From Norana najaformis (Eukaryota > Annelida > Clitellata > Crassiclitellata > Hormogastridae), in the NCBI GenBank assembly GCA_964023275.1, contig OZ029916.1:29913087-29977086 (forward strand): a DNA stretch of 64,000 bases, read 5' to 3'. Positions 35,512 to 48,085 of the stretch are shown here, piece by piece. Positions within the stretch are counted from its first letter, which is position 1; each line of letters begins with the position of its first letter. The position numbers were made by a program, and so were the translations under genes. The notes under the pieces are model-generated. The model did no database searches. It saw only the letters and a program-made list of their open reading frames with translations, and had not been told where the DNA came from.

Positions 35512-37031
35512 CTGTTACATCTGGGAAAAGTGACAACAATCATTGCTAGATCTAAATTTATTTTACAGAAACTTGCAGTACAGTTGGTGACTGTCCAGTT
35601 ATCTCTTCAGTTGTAGCCTTTCAGGTGATTGGCTTTCTTTCATAAAATTAATAAGTTCATGCACAGCATTGTTTGTGAAACGTAATTTGTGGGCAAGCTT
35701 TAACCGGGAGAACCTACAGTACGTAAACGTTTCAGTAATGTGGAGTTGGCTAGCTTGTTCAAGAAAACTGAATCATAAGAAATTCCTAAGTCAGACTGAG
35801 ACTGAACTCGGCTTAGAAAAGAATTTGACATTTGGCCTGTGCCATATTTCAAAGTGCTAATACAATGGCCCAACATGTATTTGACAGTTGTTTTGCTTAG
35901 ATGCTTGTTGCTAATGCTGAACCATTTATTCTGTTGATGCAGGATGTGCTAAAATTTTTAGGAGCAGTTGCTAGACATCACAACTGCTGAAATAACCTTA
36001 ATAGGCCTACTTATTTATAGTCTGCCCTCTTTAATATACGAGCTTCCAAAACACTATCTAAGAAGAATTTATGAAAATCTAAATGACATTGTAAAGATGT
36101 AGCTGTCTGCTTATGAAGACAACTTTCACAGTGTTACTCCAGTATATCGAATTTCCAGTTATATCGAATTACCGTCAATGGCCCGGCCACAACCAATGCA
36201 AGCACATACAAACTTGACTTTTTGTTATCGAACTTGCACATATCGCAGTTTTGCTTATTGCGAAGGCATTTATCTGTCCTTGTTAAACTACTTGCTAGCA
36301 GATATTTAAAAGTTACAGGGCCACTCTGTGACTTGATACTCTTGCCCTGCCTAGTTATAGCTGACTGATGAATAACGGATGTATTGTTTCATGACTGGCT
36401 CCAGGCACGAGACAAATTACGATGCACTTTTATGTCTGGGTTGCTTGGAGGGGTCAGTCAAGTAAGACTATGTGTACTTTAAGGAAGACATTTCCAAAAC
36501 TCAGTCCACCGAGACGAATTATGAGAAAACGATTTTTTGTTTAGTTTTTTTAGTCTGTGTTCAGTCTGCAGTGTCTGTTTTGTATCTTTCTTTGTGCTAA
36601 CTGTACATTCAAGCAAGCCAAACTGCATAAAACTGATCCTCAGAGCCTATTCCTTAGTCTTTATAATGTTTTATTGTGTAAAATTGGGGGAAAAGTTTGT
36701 GTCTTTGCATCTCTTCATTGCAAGCTATGGTATTTACTGTGTGGCATAAAAGGTTATGTTATGTGTAAAATTATATGCGTCAATTTAAAAAAATTAAATA
36801 ACAATTTTTTTTTAATATTTATTTACTTGCCAATGAAAGTAATGTTCGATAATCATTAAGTCTACAGAAAAGTTTAGCGATCATAAATATCAGGTTCAAT
36901 TTCAGGGCCTTTGTTGTCAGCTGCTGCAATTACACCCTTAGCCACCTGCATATTATTTGTCTTTTGTAGTGGAGGTGCTGTATCCAGCTCAACAGCAATC
37001 TGCATTTCTACAGAACGGATGCAAACACAGG
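35512..37031. other. Downstream region of the ZNF839-like gene
   Basis: The 3' untranslated region should begin here; I could not pick its polyadenylation site. No further coding sequence recognised. One TAGGCCTA at 36003. Confidence 0.4.
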
Positions 37032-37039
37032 GTCCTAGG

Positions 37040-37158
37040 CAGTGGCGGCTCCAGGATTGCTTGTGTGGGAGGCGAGAGCATTTCCAAAGGGCATCACATT
37101 CTAGCAGTCCACCGTGCTGGGCGAACTGTCCCCATGCCTATAGCTAAATCCGCCACTA
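37040..37158 (+). mobile_element. hAT-type MITE 1, 119 bp
   Basis: It starts CAGTGGCGG and ends CCGCCACTA. The perfect 8 bp target duplication GTCCTAGG is at 37032-37039 and 37159-37166. An 8 bp duplication with YAGTGGCG-type ends is the hAT hallmark. No transposase. Confidence 0.9.
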
Positions 37159-38355
37159 GTCCTAGGAGTACAGTCTGTGTACCAACTTATTTGGATGCAA
37201 GTTTTCAAAAATTAACGCCTTTTGTTTCAGCATACTGAATGAATTGTGGCTTTGCAAATCCATTTCTGGACACTTTGATAATCATATGACTTCCATTCAA
37301 TGCCCCCAGCATAGCATTTGACCACATCTTTAAATATTTTATTATATTCTGCTGGTGAAACCATACTTTCAGCTTTTTCTTGTCGTAAGTTAAACATTGC
37401 ATGCTGCATGGACTGAGTTTTGGAAATTTACAAAAATTGCCAAGTCATTTCTTTCGTGTATTTAGTGAGTTTTTGGCACTGTTTTATAATGTACATTATA
37501 GATTTGCATACAATGAATAACATGGCGATGGTAACTCCAAAACGACCAAAAATAGACTGATTAATATTAGAAATGTGCTTCTCAATTTCACTTTGTACCT
37601 TAACCTCCTTTTACTGACATAAATCCTAGACCCTCTGAAAGGCGAGATTTCTGAGGCCCAATTTTTTTTACAAAGAATAACCTTGCGACACGTCTTCGTT
37701 GTGATCCTTAATAACAGAGAGCTTTTTGAATAATGGCCTCGCAAAAAAGAATCTGGATGAGAAAATAGATGCTTTGCTACGCATAGAAAACGGCGAATCT
37801 AAAAATACGTATATGTGGCATTTTAGCCACCGTTCTATTTTTAGCAACTTCCACTAAGGTTTGTAGTCGTCGGGAATGTTTCAGAGTTTGCGTCACAGTT
37901 ATAAATTAAATACGTGAAAGCCTATACTGTTTTTAACTACTTTATTTTTTAAACACCGTCATTATTATCACCAAAAACGCATTTGCAGTACATGTATGAG
38001 AACTTTACGACTTAAGTTCTCGTGGAATCAAAGAGCGTGAGGTGAATATCTCGCGTATTTCGATCCTCAGAGATATTGAACTATTGACGATGGTCCGTTG
38101 AACTTCGATATAACGAAGTTTTACTGTATTAGAATATTCAGACTTGGACTCTGACGTAAATCCCATTTTGTTAAGACTCCCAAATTGAACGCGGCAATTG
38201 GGACTTGCTAACATGAATATAAATTAGCAAATTGGAACTTGCCAGTTTGGATATTGGTTGTTATTTCAGCCCAACAGACACGTGGTATAAAATATAAACA
38301 GGAACTATTAAAAATTTAACGCGTATGTTCTGAATGAACGAACGTGTATGTATAG

Positions 38356-38515
38356 CAGTGGCGGATTTAGCTGTAGGCATGGGGGATCTGTTCCCCACTC
38401 CCCTCTTGATTATATTCGGGCGCCCCTCAGATCAGGCCCGTGCATGATGGAATGCTAGAATGTGGCGCCCATTTGGAAATCCTCTCCCCACGCAAGCAAT
38501 CCTAGAACCGCCACT
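38356..38515 (-). mobile_element. hAT-type MITE 2, related to MITE 1 but inverted
   Basis: It starts CAGTGGCGGATTTAGC and ends TCCTAGAACCGCCACT. The interior (GTAGGCATGGGGG and CACGCAAGCAATCCTAG) matches the interior of 37040-37158 in reverse orientation. No clear target duplication remains. Confidence 0.75.
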
Positions 38516-39150
38516 CTATTTCGGTATATGCACAGAAAATCTTTCTGAGCACAGTGGGTGCATTTCCATTTCTGCCCAGAGCATGCATTGGTTGCAGGCC
38601 TGCTTGAATATAAAAGTAAATATCCTAAATTTCTCAGCGTCACACAAAAGCCGCCTCGAGGAGTCCGAAGGTCGGATTGTGTCTAGAGGACAGCAGTATC
38701 TAAAACCAAACCGGGTTGAAAGTCTGCTGAGTAAGATATTGGGATCAGTGGTATCGAAGGCTGCTGAAATATCAAGGAAGCAGAGGCAAGAAAGATATGG
38801 AAGAAACAAGCTTGTTGCAGAGAGAAGTGAGTAGCATTTTGTCAGTTGAGCAAGTTGAGTGGCATTTTGGGAAACCAGACTGGTGTGGATTAAGGAGTGA
38901 GTTGCAAACTAGATAATCACTGATCCGAGAGAGGACAACCCGTTCAGTTAATTTGGAGATGAAGGGCAGGTTAGAAACAGATCAGTAGTTCGAAAGGATT
39001 TCTTTGGCAAGTGATGGTTTCTTGAGAAGAGGGGTAACCAGAGAGTGTTTGAAAAGGAGGGAGAAATTATCAGTAGACTAGGAGAGATTAACCATTTGGT
39101 AATGACTGGAATTAGAACAGATGCACAGTCTTTCAGTAAGGAGGTGGGTA
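38516..39150 (-). mobile_element. LINE reverse-transcriptase fragment, minus strand
   Basis: The minus frame reads FLDISAAFDTTDPNILLSRL, the central RT motif of CR1/L2-type LINEs. Frames are broken on both sides. It abuts hAT MITE 2. Confidence 0.6.
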
Positions 39151-39189
39151 CAGGGTAGGTATAGGCTATGCTCTTCTTATGCGAAGTTG

Positions 39190-40335
39190 GTGTTCCCTAT
39201 GCTGTTAAAGCTGTTCTTGCTACACCTCTACTCAAAGACTGGATCTAGATAATGACTGTCCAGCTAATTACCGACCTATTTCCAGTCTGATTAATATCTC
39301 TGAACTGCTTGGAAGTCTATTTTTCAGGCGTTTTAAGAGGCATATAGGCCTAACATCTCCATCTTCGATACCACTGATCCCATCATCATTCAACTGAGAC
39401 TGCTCGTACTGGCACACTTAATATATTTCATTCAATGGAGTCCGGCAAATCATTTCTGCTTATACCTCTTGACTTCAGTGCTGCATTTGATCCTGTAGAT
39501 CAAGGTATTTCGATGTTTCGACTCTATGAATCCTTTGGAATTGCTGGTTTTGCTCTTCTCTAAATATCTTCTTATCTTAATAATCGTACTCAACGAGTGG
39601 TAATAAACTCATCTCGCTCTGATCCTGTTGCCTGTCGTTCAGGTGTACCTCAGGGTTCTGTCGTTGGGCCTCTCATTTGTTCCATCTTTATTTCGCCCAT
39701 TTGTCAAATTGCGCGCATGCACAGGCCTAATACAATGTTCCAGGAATATGCTGACGATACTCGACTCTAGTTTGCTCTCTCTGCAACAGATCCATCAGCT
39801 ATAACTCAACTCGAACTCCCTTTGTCCTTTCTTCAAGTTTTGTTATGTTGTAATGATCACGCAATCAACCCTGATAAGCCAGAGGCAATTTTTTACAACT
39901 CGTCAGCGTATGCAGTCTTTCTCTTCACATACAGTAGTTCTATTGCTGGAACCAAAATCTTTCCATGGTTGCTACGTCGTTTTCTTCGTGTCGTCGTCGT
40001 CCTCCTCGTCATCATCATCACCATCAAATGCATTCGATCGCCTTCGTGAGCTTCACTGGCTTTCTGCTGAATGGCGCATTAAGTTTAAGATTGCATGTTT
40101 GAATGCCAGCCTTCCATCATATTTTCAAAAGTTTTTCTAACACCACATTGCCCTTCTAGGCCGTTGGTTTCTTCTGATGCTGGCTTCTTGCTAGAACCAA
40201 GGTTCAGGACAAATGTAGGATCTTGTGCTTTCAGAAGCTCTGCTCCTTATATTTGGAATCGTCTACCACAAAAGGCCCATCTTGCCAACTCGCTGTCATC
40301 GTTTAAATCGCTTGTCACTAATTTACTCTGATTGT
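39190..40335 (+). mobile_element. Degraded LINE with reverse-transcriptase core
   Basis: Successive forward-frame pieces: NYRPISSLINISELLGSL, LDFSAAFDPVD, SGVPQGSVVGPLICSIF, EYADDTRL (the YADD catalytic motif), then WHWLSAEWRIKF-like LHWL and SAPYIWNRLPQKAHLANSL. These are in LINE ORF2 order but with stops and frameshifts, so the element is dead. CR1/L2 group by motif style. Confidence 0.85.
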
Positions 40336-41074
40336 AATGGCAGCTTCTGTGACCTCCTTGTTTGAGTATGCCGACAGAGTACATAGCAAGGATAGGTCAG
40401 TTCTTGGAGCAGCTGCAGATGATGGTCTGTGGAACCAGCACTTGACATAAACGGCAGTTACAAGAGACAGACCTCATTGAGATGCTTTTTTCGCGATATG
40501 AGAAACCACAAGACTCTTGGATGTCGGAAACGGATTCCACGTGAGGCGTTCCACCCAAGAAACAATCGACAGCTCCAGGAGTTTACAGTAGTCATATCGG
40601 GCATTGGAACGTGTACATCTGAAAGACTACAAACTCTGACACTGTCCTTGCACGAAGAGATCGTAGATGCCATATCCTCCTCATCCAAGGCTCAGGAAAA
40701 TAAAACTCAGTCTATTCGATGCCAGAACTCTTTAACATATCCAAAGAGTTTCGCTTCTGGAGACTTTAAAACACCGTAGATGCTAAACACCTTCATCAGC
40801 ATGATCTCTGAGATGTGATGACAGTATGCTAAATGTAAAAGCTGCAGAACAATTTTAATCTCTATATCAGAATGCAAACTCCACCTTTTAACATAGGCCT
40901 ATTATATCTGTATAATAGCCCTATGTAAAAACAATAGTCCTATATATGCACAAATATTAAATATGTGTACAAAATGATAAAGAAAATGCAATATATTTAC
41001 TACCAAGATAAAATATGTACACAGACGAGAAAATATTAGGCCTATACATCTACTTAGAGGCACTTACTAAGAAG

Positions 41075-41979
41075 TAGAGGCCGACCGAAAGCGAATTTCT
41101 GGTTTCGGCGAAACCGAAACCAGACCGAAAGTTAAAAATTACTTTCGGCCGAAACCGAAACCGAAAGTTTAACAAAACTTTCGGCCGAAACCGAAAGATA
41201 TAAACTTACATAGTTCGTGTGTGTCCGTGTAGACCAAATCGTGACCTTCCTAAGCATGTATAACATTGATGCCTTTCACTGAGGCGACTTTAAATGATAT
41301 ACCCTTTGAAAAACGGTCAAAGTTGTTTGGATTTCCGCATCTTTTTCATTGAGTCCTAATCAAAACTCTCAATTTTATCGATAAACAAATAATTTTAAGT
41401 TTCGTTTTGGTATCTATTTTGTTGTAAAGATATAATATAGCCTAAATTTGATGAAAACGGATTATGCATGATATAGTCAAATTTCTGCTTATTGCTCGTA
41501 AATTAACGTTGCCGACAAGCGCCTAGTTTTGGGATGGCGGGTCACATATAAGAAATCCTCCACCCACCCCCTATATAACGCATATAACAAAACCGGAACC
41601 TAACTCTACCCCAGAGCGTTATATAACATGAGAACGGCCCATACTTCGTTTAATTTTACTACATGTCAATATCAATATTATCCGATTCTCCGCATCAACA
41701 CGTGGAAACGTCGTGTATAGATTGATCATTGAAGCGAACGCACAGAACATGCACAGGCCGCTACTACCGCTAGTTATATATAATAGCTACAGCAGAGGAC
41801 AGACCACCTGTGAGCGTAACAATAGACTTTCGGTTGGCGACCGAAAGCCAAGATCACTTTCGGCCGAAACCGAAAGTAACCCGAAAGTTAGCTTTTCTCT
41901 TTCGGCCGAAACCGAAACTATGCCGAAAGTCGCCATATGGACACTTTCGGCGCCGAAACCGAATTTCGGTCGGCCTCTA
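41075..41979 (+). mobile_element. Non-autonomous hAT-type DNA transposon, 905 bp
   Basis: The ends are inverted: TAGAGGCCGACCGAAA at the left and TTTCGGTCGGCCTCTA at the right. A perfect 8 bp target duplication CTAAGAAG is at 41067-41074 and 41980-41987. Both subterminal regions carry repeated TTTCGGCCGAAACCGAAA-like blocks in both orientations, likely transposase-binding arrays. The interior is unrelated AT-rich DNA with no transposase. Confidence 0.9.
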
Positions 41980-42439
41980 CTAAGAAGTCAAGTTCTAGTT
42001 GTACGTGATTGACTTGAAACTTGTTTGCAGCTTTGAGCCATTAGGCCTACTCGGGCCAACAAAGTATCTGTGGCTTGGCTAACACAGCCGAAGTTAGGAC
42101 AGCCTCCATCGTTCTTGTCTGACGTAACCACTTTGTATGAGCTTCGGATAAGATAGCGTCAGAGGTTAAAAATGTCTCCTGGCATCTTTCCACAAATTTT
42201 AATTAATTCATTTTCTGTGTTATAGACCTATACACAACTTCATAAGTAGGCCTAGGCCTAAGCGCCACAAGAAACGAGACAAATAAAATTTTGTAAATCG
42301 AGTGTAACACAATATAGCCTATGTTCAAACTTTTGAGACCGAAAAAAAATTATTAGGATGTTTCCGAAATGCCATTTCATTATACACAGAAATTATGTAT
42401 GTTCTTGTCTTTTATTAGGTTAGTTAGTAGGCCTATCGT

Positions 42440-43201
42440 TCATTCACCCGCCAGAATCGGGCATGACAATCGTGAGTTCCACGAAGTTACCGTAGGCCTA
42501 CAGTTTGTCGAAGACATCACCTTGCCCGCTGATAGAAATTCGAATTTCATACTTCTGCCAATTCGCATTGTTTCTGGAGGCAAAGTCGGCGAAGTTGAGA
42601 TGTTATTAAGAGAGTAGAAACGTTTATTATGTTTGACTTCATATTCCTGCGACAGCAAAGTCGAATCTTTTCGCGTGTTGCAAATGACTCCATCATTCTT
42701 GTAATTTTCAAAGTCTTGATGTAAGCCGACGTCAGCTGTTGGAGTTGCGCGGTTATCATTCTCTGCAGACGTAGTAACAGCCATTTTCTCGAGTTTTTCT
42801 GTGTCCATGGTGCGGAGAATTTCGTCACGCGTCTCGCATACAATTACGCAAGATACAACTATTGAAAAAACTCCGAAGCTCATTACTATTGGTCCAAAGT
42901 ATACCAATATTTTCAACTGTTTATTGGTAGATGTTCCATTATAAAACCACGAGAAAAAAGCTATGTCCGAAGAGAGAGTTATATTTACCGTCGAATAAGT
43001 GCTGTAATATCCAGCAGTACACATAATAACTCCGCTTCCGATTAGCAGAATTCCGATAATCGATACCACTAGTGCTGGCCATATGAAAGGAATAAAACAA
43101 CGACATTTTCTGTCTTTTCGTTTTGCTCCGACGGCTTTAGGTGGAGTTGGTGGTAAACAAGACTCTGTTCGATTTCGGAGAATTCTGCCTGCGGAAAACA
43201 T
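42440..43201 (-). CDS. Two-span membrane protein resembling TMEM200, 253 aa
   Basis: A single open frame from the first ATG (43201, MFSAGRILRNRTESC) to a stop at 42440. The frame stays open without another ATG for about 30 codons upstream, so a spliced 5' start is possible. A basic stretch (KRKDRKCRC) precedes span 1 (about residues 37-61). A loop of about 35 residues has NIT and NGT glycosylation sequons. Span 2 (about 96-118) begins FGPIVMSFGVF and ends with CETRDE. In TMEM200A-C the second span reads GPxxMGxGxFxFICAN and is followed by HENRD, so family membership is plausible. The C-terminal tail (about 135 residues) is polar and unrecognised. Function unknown. One TAGGCCTA lies inside the coding region (42492). 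Confidence 0.6.
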   Translation of the reverse strand: MFSAGRILRNRTESCLPPTPPKAVGAKRKDRKCRCFIPFIWPALVVSIIGILLIGSGVIMCTAGYYSTYSTVNITLSSDIAFFSWFYNGTSTNKQLKILVYFGPIVMSFGVFSIVVSCVIVCETRDEILRTMDTEKLEKMAVTTSAENDNRATPTADVGLHQDFENYKNDGVICNTRKDSTLLSQEYEVKHNKRFYSLNNISTSPTLPPETMRIGRSMKFEFLSAGKVMSSTNCRPTVTSWNSRLSCPILAGE

Positions 43202-44029
43202 CTTGCGTATTTCGTTGCAGGTCCTACAGTGAGCGGCGGACCTACTAATGCACTGCAGGAGAAAGAAGTTTCGTTTAACTGAAGACGAATTGTAAAGCAC
43301 ATACGTGTAAAGTGCAAGTACAGTGCACTCAAGTGTTATGTCACTTTTAGAGGGTTGCTGTGCAACTACTGGCCTTTATCGATGTTCAGCTATGCAGGCA
43401 ACGAGTTTTCTGAGCGTATAACACATTCTTTCCTAGTACACCAGACTCTCCTTATAAGACGCTCCATTAAAACACGGTCGGGCACATGGGTCCCTATTAA
43501 AACGCGGTCTGATAGGCTACATATAGATCAAAAAATATCTCTGTAAGGGTGAGGTTGATATGGCCCGTGAAGACAGCGTTGTAAGGAACTTCCGGTGTAT
43601 TTGAAGCAACACAGCCAAAAAATCGGAGATGCAAGTAGAGCAGGGGCAACATATGATGCCCTTCACGATATTTCGAGTAAGAAAAGCCCTACCACTTCCT
43701 GGCTTGAAATAATGCGAAGCAATACACTACAACCGGGTTAGTCGTTTGCTATTGAAAACGGGATTGTACCACGGTTCAAAGAATTGGATACGGTGGATAC
43801 GGCTGTTTCTAGGAAAACATTTTTCCAAGACGTGTCCTGCTTTTCACAGAGCCGATCGCCACATCAGTCTGACCCAAATTAGCTCCATTCCTAAAGGAGC
43901 TGAGTTAATACAGTTCGACTTGGTACAAGCTAGGCCTATGTGTTGGATTTCTCGATTAGCTTATTGATTTTTAACCCAGAAGATTAGGCCTACATCCAAA
44001 GGGTAAAATTAAATTATTATTAACATTAG
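43202..44029. other. Intergenic, nothing recognised
   Basis: Upstream of the TMEM200-like frame. Short unrelated frames only. It contains two TAGGCCTA octamers (43930, 43985). Confidence 0.4.
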
Positions 44030-44037
44030 TAGTAGTG

Positions 44038-44116
<79 letters not shown>

Positions 44117-44147
44117 GCCTAGTATAATAATAATAATAATAATAATA

Positions 44148-44188
<41 letters not shown>

Positions 44189-44190
44189 AG
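44030..44190 (+). repeat. Compound (GTA)n and (AAT/ATT)n microsatellite
   Basis: About 28 GTA units, then TAGGCCTAG, then AAT units that switch to ATT, forming an inverted microsatellite. Confidence 0.95.
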
Positions 44191-44199
44191 TTTAATTTT

Positions 44200-44760
44200 T
44201 TTTCGAGATGTCTGAGGCCCAGGAACCCCGGGAGTCACGTGTGGCTGAGGTCATTCTCAACCTGCAACGATATGTAGACGCCTCTGCTCTGACTTAATTG
44301 TCGGACAAGCTGGCGATGAACTTGTCTTATCGGATAATGTACGTAATGCACGTAAGGTACACAATGTACGTAAGTTTTTGGCACCTGTCGGCGGCCTATA
44401 CAAGGACCCGACTTCGACAGTGTGTGTATTAGCATACGAGTGTGTGATCGCTCGGACATCGACAGAGGAAAACAGAAAGACCACTCGACTAGAAGACGTG
44501 CCGGCGGTTGCCTACGCCACGGAACGCTCGCAGACGCGACTCCAGATTTTACGTAGATGTTAAGATAAGTGTTGTTGCGATTAATAACAGTTGAAACTTG
44601 AAGACTCTTGCTGATTCAGCCTCCTGATACACCAAGGGGGCCTTACCCCGCGGACTGAACCATAGACCGGGCTATGGTAACGGTCGTCCTGCTGCAAGCT
44701 GTCGGTTGAACCAGCGCCCTCGCTCGGGTGAAACGTCACAATATGAAATATATTAAATGG
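44200..44760 (+). other. GC-richer segment, possible LTR-like or promoter-like DNA
   Basis: Composition differs from the surroundings. There is a TATA-like CCTATACAAGG at about 44395. A 29-codon frame starts ATGTCTGAGGCCCAGGAACC at 44209. I could not find paired ends or target duplications, so the nature is unresolved. Confidence 0.25.
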
Positions 44761-46089
44761 TTAACTGTGTTCAGATCGAACTAATATATAGTAGTTACTG
44801 CTATAGTTCTGTCTTACTGTCTGTCTGCACAGTCTGTCTACCTGCCTCCTTGGTACGCAGAAACAGCAATACTTGGCACAATTGGAAGTAGAAATGGGCG
44901 GTAGTATAGTGATAGGCATCGTTCATTTACAGTATGAAAAAGTGGAGTGTACGGTATTCCCGTTCAAAAAGTGGGGGTGCGGGTTCCTCTGAAAATAACG
45001 CCTAGATTTGGGGAGGTACGACAATGCGATCTCTGATGGGCCAGCGAGGCTATGTACGTCCTTAATTGGGCCACTATCTAAATACTGTATGCTGTAGACG
45101 TTATGGATATTATTTTTACTGCTGTTGGTCAAATAGGCCGGCAGACTGGTTGTAGAAGCTCACTATGATTACCGGTCGACACCCCATTCCAAAGACTGCC
45201 TCACCATTGCTTCACCGAATCCAAGATTTCCCGGTTGCAGCTGGAGTACGTACAATAGGTCTGGGTTCCACTGTCCAGACGGGGACAATTAAAAGTGGCG
45301 GCTGGGCAACTATGCGCCTTCCAAAAAGCACGAAATCTAAAGCAGATCTAAGAAAAAAGTCGAAAACGCAGTCTGGAAGGAGGTTGACGTCCGAACATAC
45401 GAGAATTATCGAGCAAATTTTGACATGACAAACCTCTTCATCAAGAAGCAGAAACATCAGCCATCTTGGCCGCCAGACATGCGCTATACCAGCAGTTCGA
45501 GTGTCACTCGCCTGCGGATGAACTTGCTCTTACAAAATCTACCATCACTTAGGTTTGCAGGAATTGGCTTCAGACAACTTAGAAGGCCATGCCTAGTCAC
45601 AATACATTAAAGATGCATAAAATGTTTCTGTTTAGACTGTTCTTGGAAGGCATCTGTAACTCCCTCCTCATTGGTATCACAAAGTAATGGATTGTCCAGA
45701 AGGATGCCTACAAAACTGACCTACTTTGGACCCCTCCCTCCCCTTGTCCATATTCGGCATTACCCTCTCCATTCCCCTCTGCATACGCCCGCACTCCAAC
45801 GAAGTACTAAGGCCGAGGTAAGGGCACCTGTTAATTTTACAGGGTCAGTTACGCTACGGTGCACGTTACTTTGATACAGCCATGTTCAGCAAATGGACTC
45901 CAATTAGATCCAACGCAGTACAGACTGCTGTCTTAGAGAAATTGGTGTTTAAGTCACAGACTGTATTAAGAACGAAATTTAGACGAGGATGTCCGCATTG
46001 GGCATGACCTTTTGCGCATTTGGGCTTTCCTCCTCTTTGCTAACGTCCTTAACGGTCGACCCCTGAACCTGGCGGAATTTCAAATGGAT
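44761..46089. other. Intergenic, nothing firmly recognised
   Basis: An 87-codon frame at 45165-45428 has no family I recognise. Parts of 45350-45480 resemble 61130-61250 (GTCCGAACATA, GAATTAT), so it is probably an old repeat. Confidence 0.3.
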
Positions 46090-46425
46090 CAGAATTCCTT
46101 GGTCCAAGACAAAACAGATCAAAAAGTATCAACATTTCTGTATTGGATACATTCTGCTGGTTGGCTATAGAGCATAGAATACAGTTTAATATCTGTTTCA
46201 CAGCTTACAAGGCATTGCATTTAAATCAGCCTACCTTTGTTCATCGCTCACAGTTCAGTGCAACAAATCAACCGAGTGCCTTGCACGATGCTTTTGGGCT
46301 TTTCCTTCTGCTGGAGCATATGCTTCAAATTTGCCGTCCAGTTCTTTCCACTGCCAGTTCTTCAAAGTTTGTCTACACTCAAAACTAAACTGTTTCACGT
46401 TTTTACCCAACGTAGGAACTAGGTG
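46090..46425 (+). mobile_element. LINE ORF2 C-terminal fragment
   Basis: The forward frame reads LAIEHRIQFNICFTAYKALHL, the LINE block LPIxxRIxFKIxxLTYKALH. After a frameshift it reads LSTLKTKLFHVF. A degraded 3' end lies downstream of the DNAJA3 gene. Confidence 0.65.
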
Positions 46426-46429
46426 TTAC

Positions 46430-48085
46430 GTTCTCCCGAACCTATCAATATCAATTAGAATTCTCATCTGGACATTGACTTTGGTTATACTTGAGTGTGA
46501 CCAATGATGACTCACGCCTTCTGCACTGATAAAAAAGGCACCAAACGAGTCAAAAGACGTGATTGTCTGCTCTGCCAGTCTTTGCAGTCCTTCCGTTCCA
46601 ACTCTAGCATGCACACTTCCTCCAAAGACAGCCTCAATGTCGCATTGACCATTTTCTTTGGAATTGGCCAGACCTGAACACAGGGGTAGTGGCACCCTTA
46701 GTTAAGTCATTCTACTTTTCAGAAGCTTTATATAAGTTCTCAAAATTAAAAGAAAAAGTCAAAGTGTAATGTTCCAGTTTTGCCATCATGAATGCAAAAT
46801 TTTTGTTATTCACAGTGAAAAGAAGTACATAAAACTTCTGAGGTGTTGCAAGAACCAGTCAAATTTTAATCAGTTGCTTTTATTGGCTGTTGTCTTCTCA
46901 TCGTTGAGACTCTTCCGTATCTGGTCTACAACTCCTTCCTCGTCTCCAAAGACTTGTTTTCCTGATAAGCACAATAAAACAAACTTCCAATGAATACAGA
47001 AACAAAATTTAAAAGTTCTGAAATTCTAAAAATGTTGGTTTTCGGAAATTTAAGTGGACTTGTAACCAGGATCAATGAGACCAGGACCTGCAGCGTTTTA
47101 ATTTGATTTGTAATTCTTCTACCACCAATACTAATAATACAACAACTACCTCTAGAGTAAAAACAATAATATATGTTCACAGATATAATTTCCACTCAAC
47201 TCAATATTTGTTACATTCCAACACCGAGTGAGATAATGCTAGTGCAATATACTGGAAGGGTCGTCCATTAAGGATGTCCGCAAAGATGGGGAAGGAGTCA
47301 CCCAATTGTGAACAAGGGTTTTACATCAAATGTGGACACCTGCATCTAAATTTGGTCCATAGAGGTGTGTCTTAAGCACCAACTTCTGTCAGACAGCAGA
47401 TATTCTGTACTGCTTTGGATCCAATTAACGTACCTTTGCTGGACATGGCAGTGTCAATGTACTCCACCCTGCATTATTAATAATTAGAAACTTCTATAGC
47501 CTCGGTGTCTAATGCAAAAGGCTCCAGTGGTACAGTCAGCCCTCAAACTCGACATGGTAGCCTAATCTAGGCCTTGGCACTCAGGTGAGTGTGGCCATCT
47601 GTAAAGGGGATGGGCAAGGGTAATGCAAAATGTGGACAAGGGGAGAGGCAGATTCTGGATTGAACAGGCAAAATTATACAAGGGTGTGTGGTATAAAAGG
47701 AAGTATTGGGCATAAAGGAAATCAAACCATGGCATGCTGTCGCATTGGGAAATTCAACACAAGTAAACACTAGAACAAACCGCAACAACAAAATGCCAGT
47801 ATCAAGGCCTTAAATCACAAATTCGAGGCCAAAAGGCACGAGGCCAAGGAAAGACATCACGAGGCCATATCTTGCAGTTATTTCTAAATATAAAAATTTT
47901 TCATCTTTTTACAAACTGACCTAATACTACATGAAAATGTAGTTTTAAAAACTTTATACTATGCTAATAACATAGGCATCAAGCTTTTATGAATAAATTA
48001 ACAAGAGAAGTCTGAGAGGTATTTGTTGACCTTTGAATTGTCCCCAACAAAAGCAAAGTAAAAGTTGTCTCACTACCTCACTGAC
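46430..48085. other. 3' flank of DNAJA3, no gene recognised
   Basis: Contains the DNAJA3 3' untranslated region on the minus strand; its end is not located. Frames present are short and unsupported. Confidence 0.4.

Noticed and set aside
36537..36859. Cys/Phe-rich overlapping frames downstream of the ZNF839-like gene
   Set aside because: T-rich low-complexity sequence in the presumed 3' region; no conserved motif.
44235..44563. Overlapping frames on both strands in the GC-richer segment
   Set aside because: GC-rich composition lengthens random frames; no domain is visible.
46426..46695. 89-codon minus frame downstream of DNAJA3
   Set aside because: I considered an exon of another gene, but found no recognisable domain or convincing splice sites.
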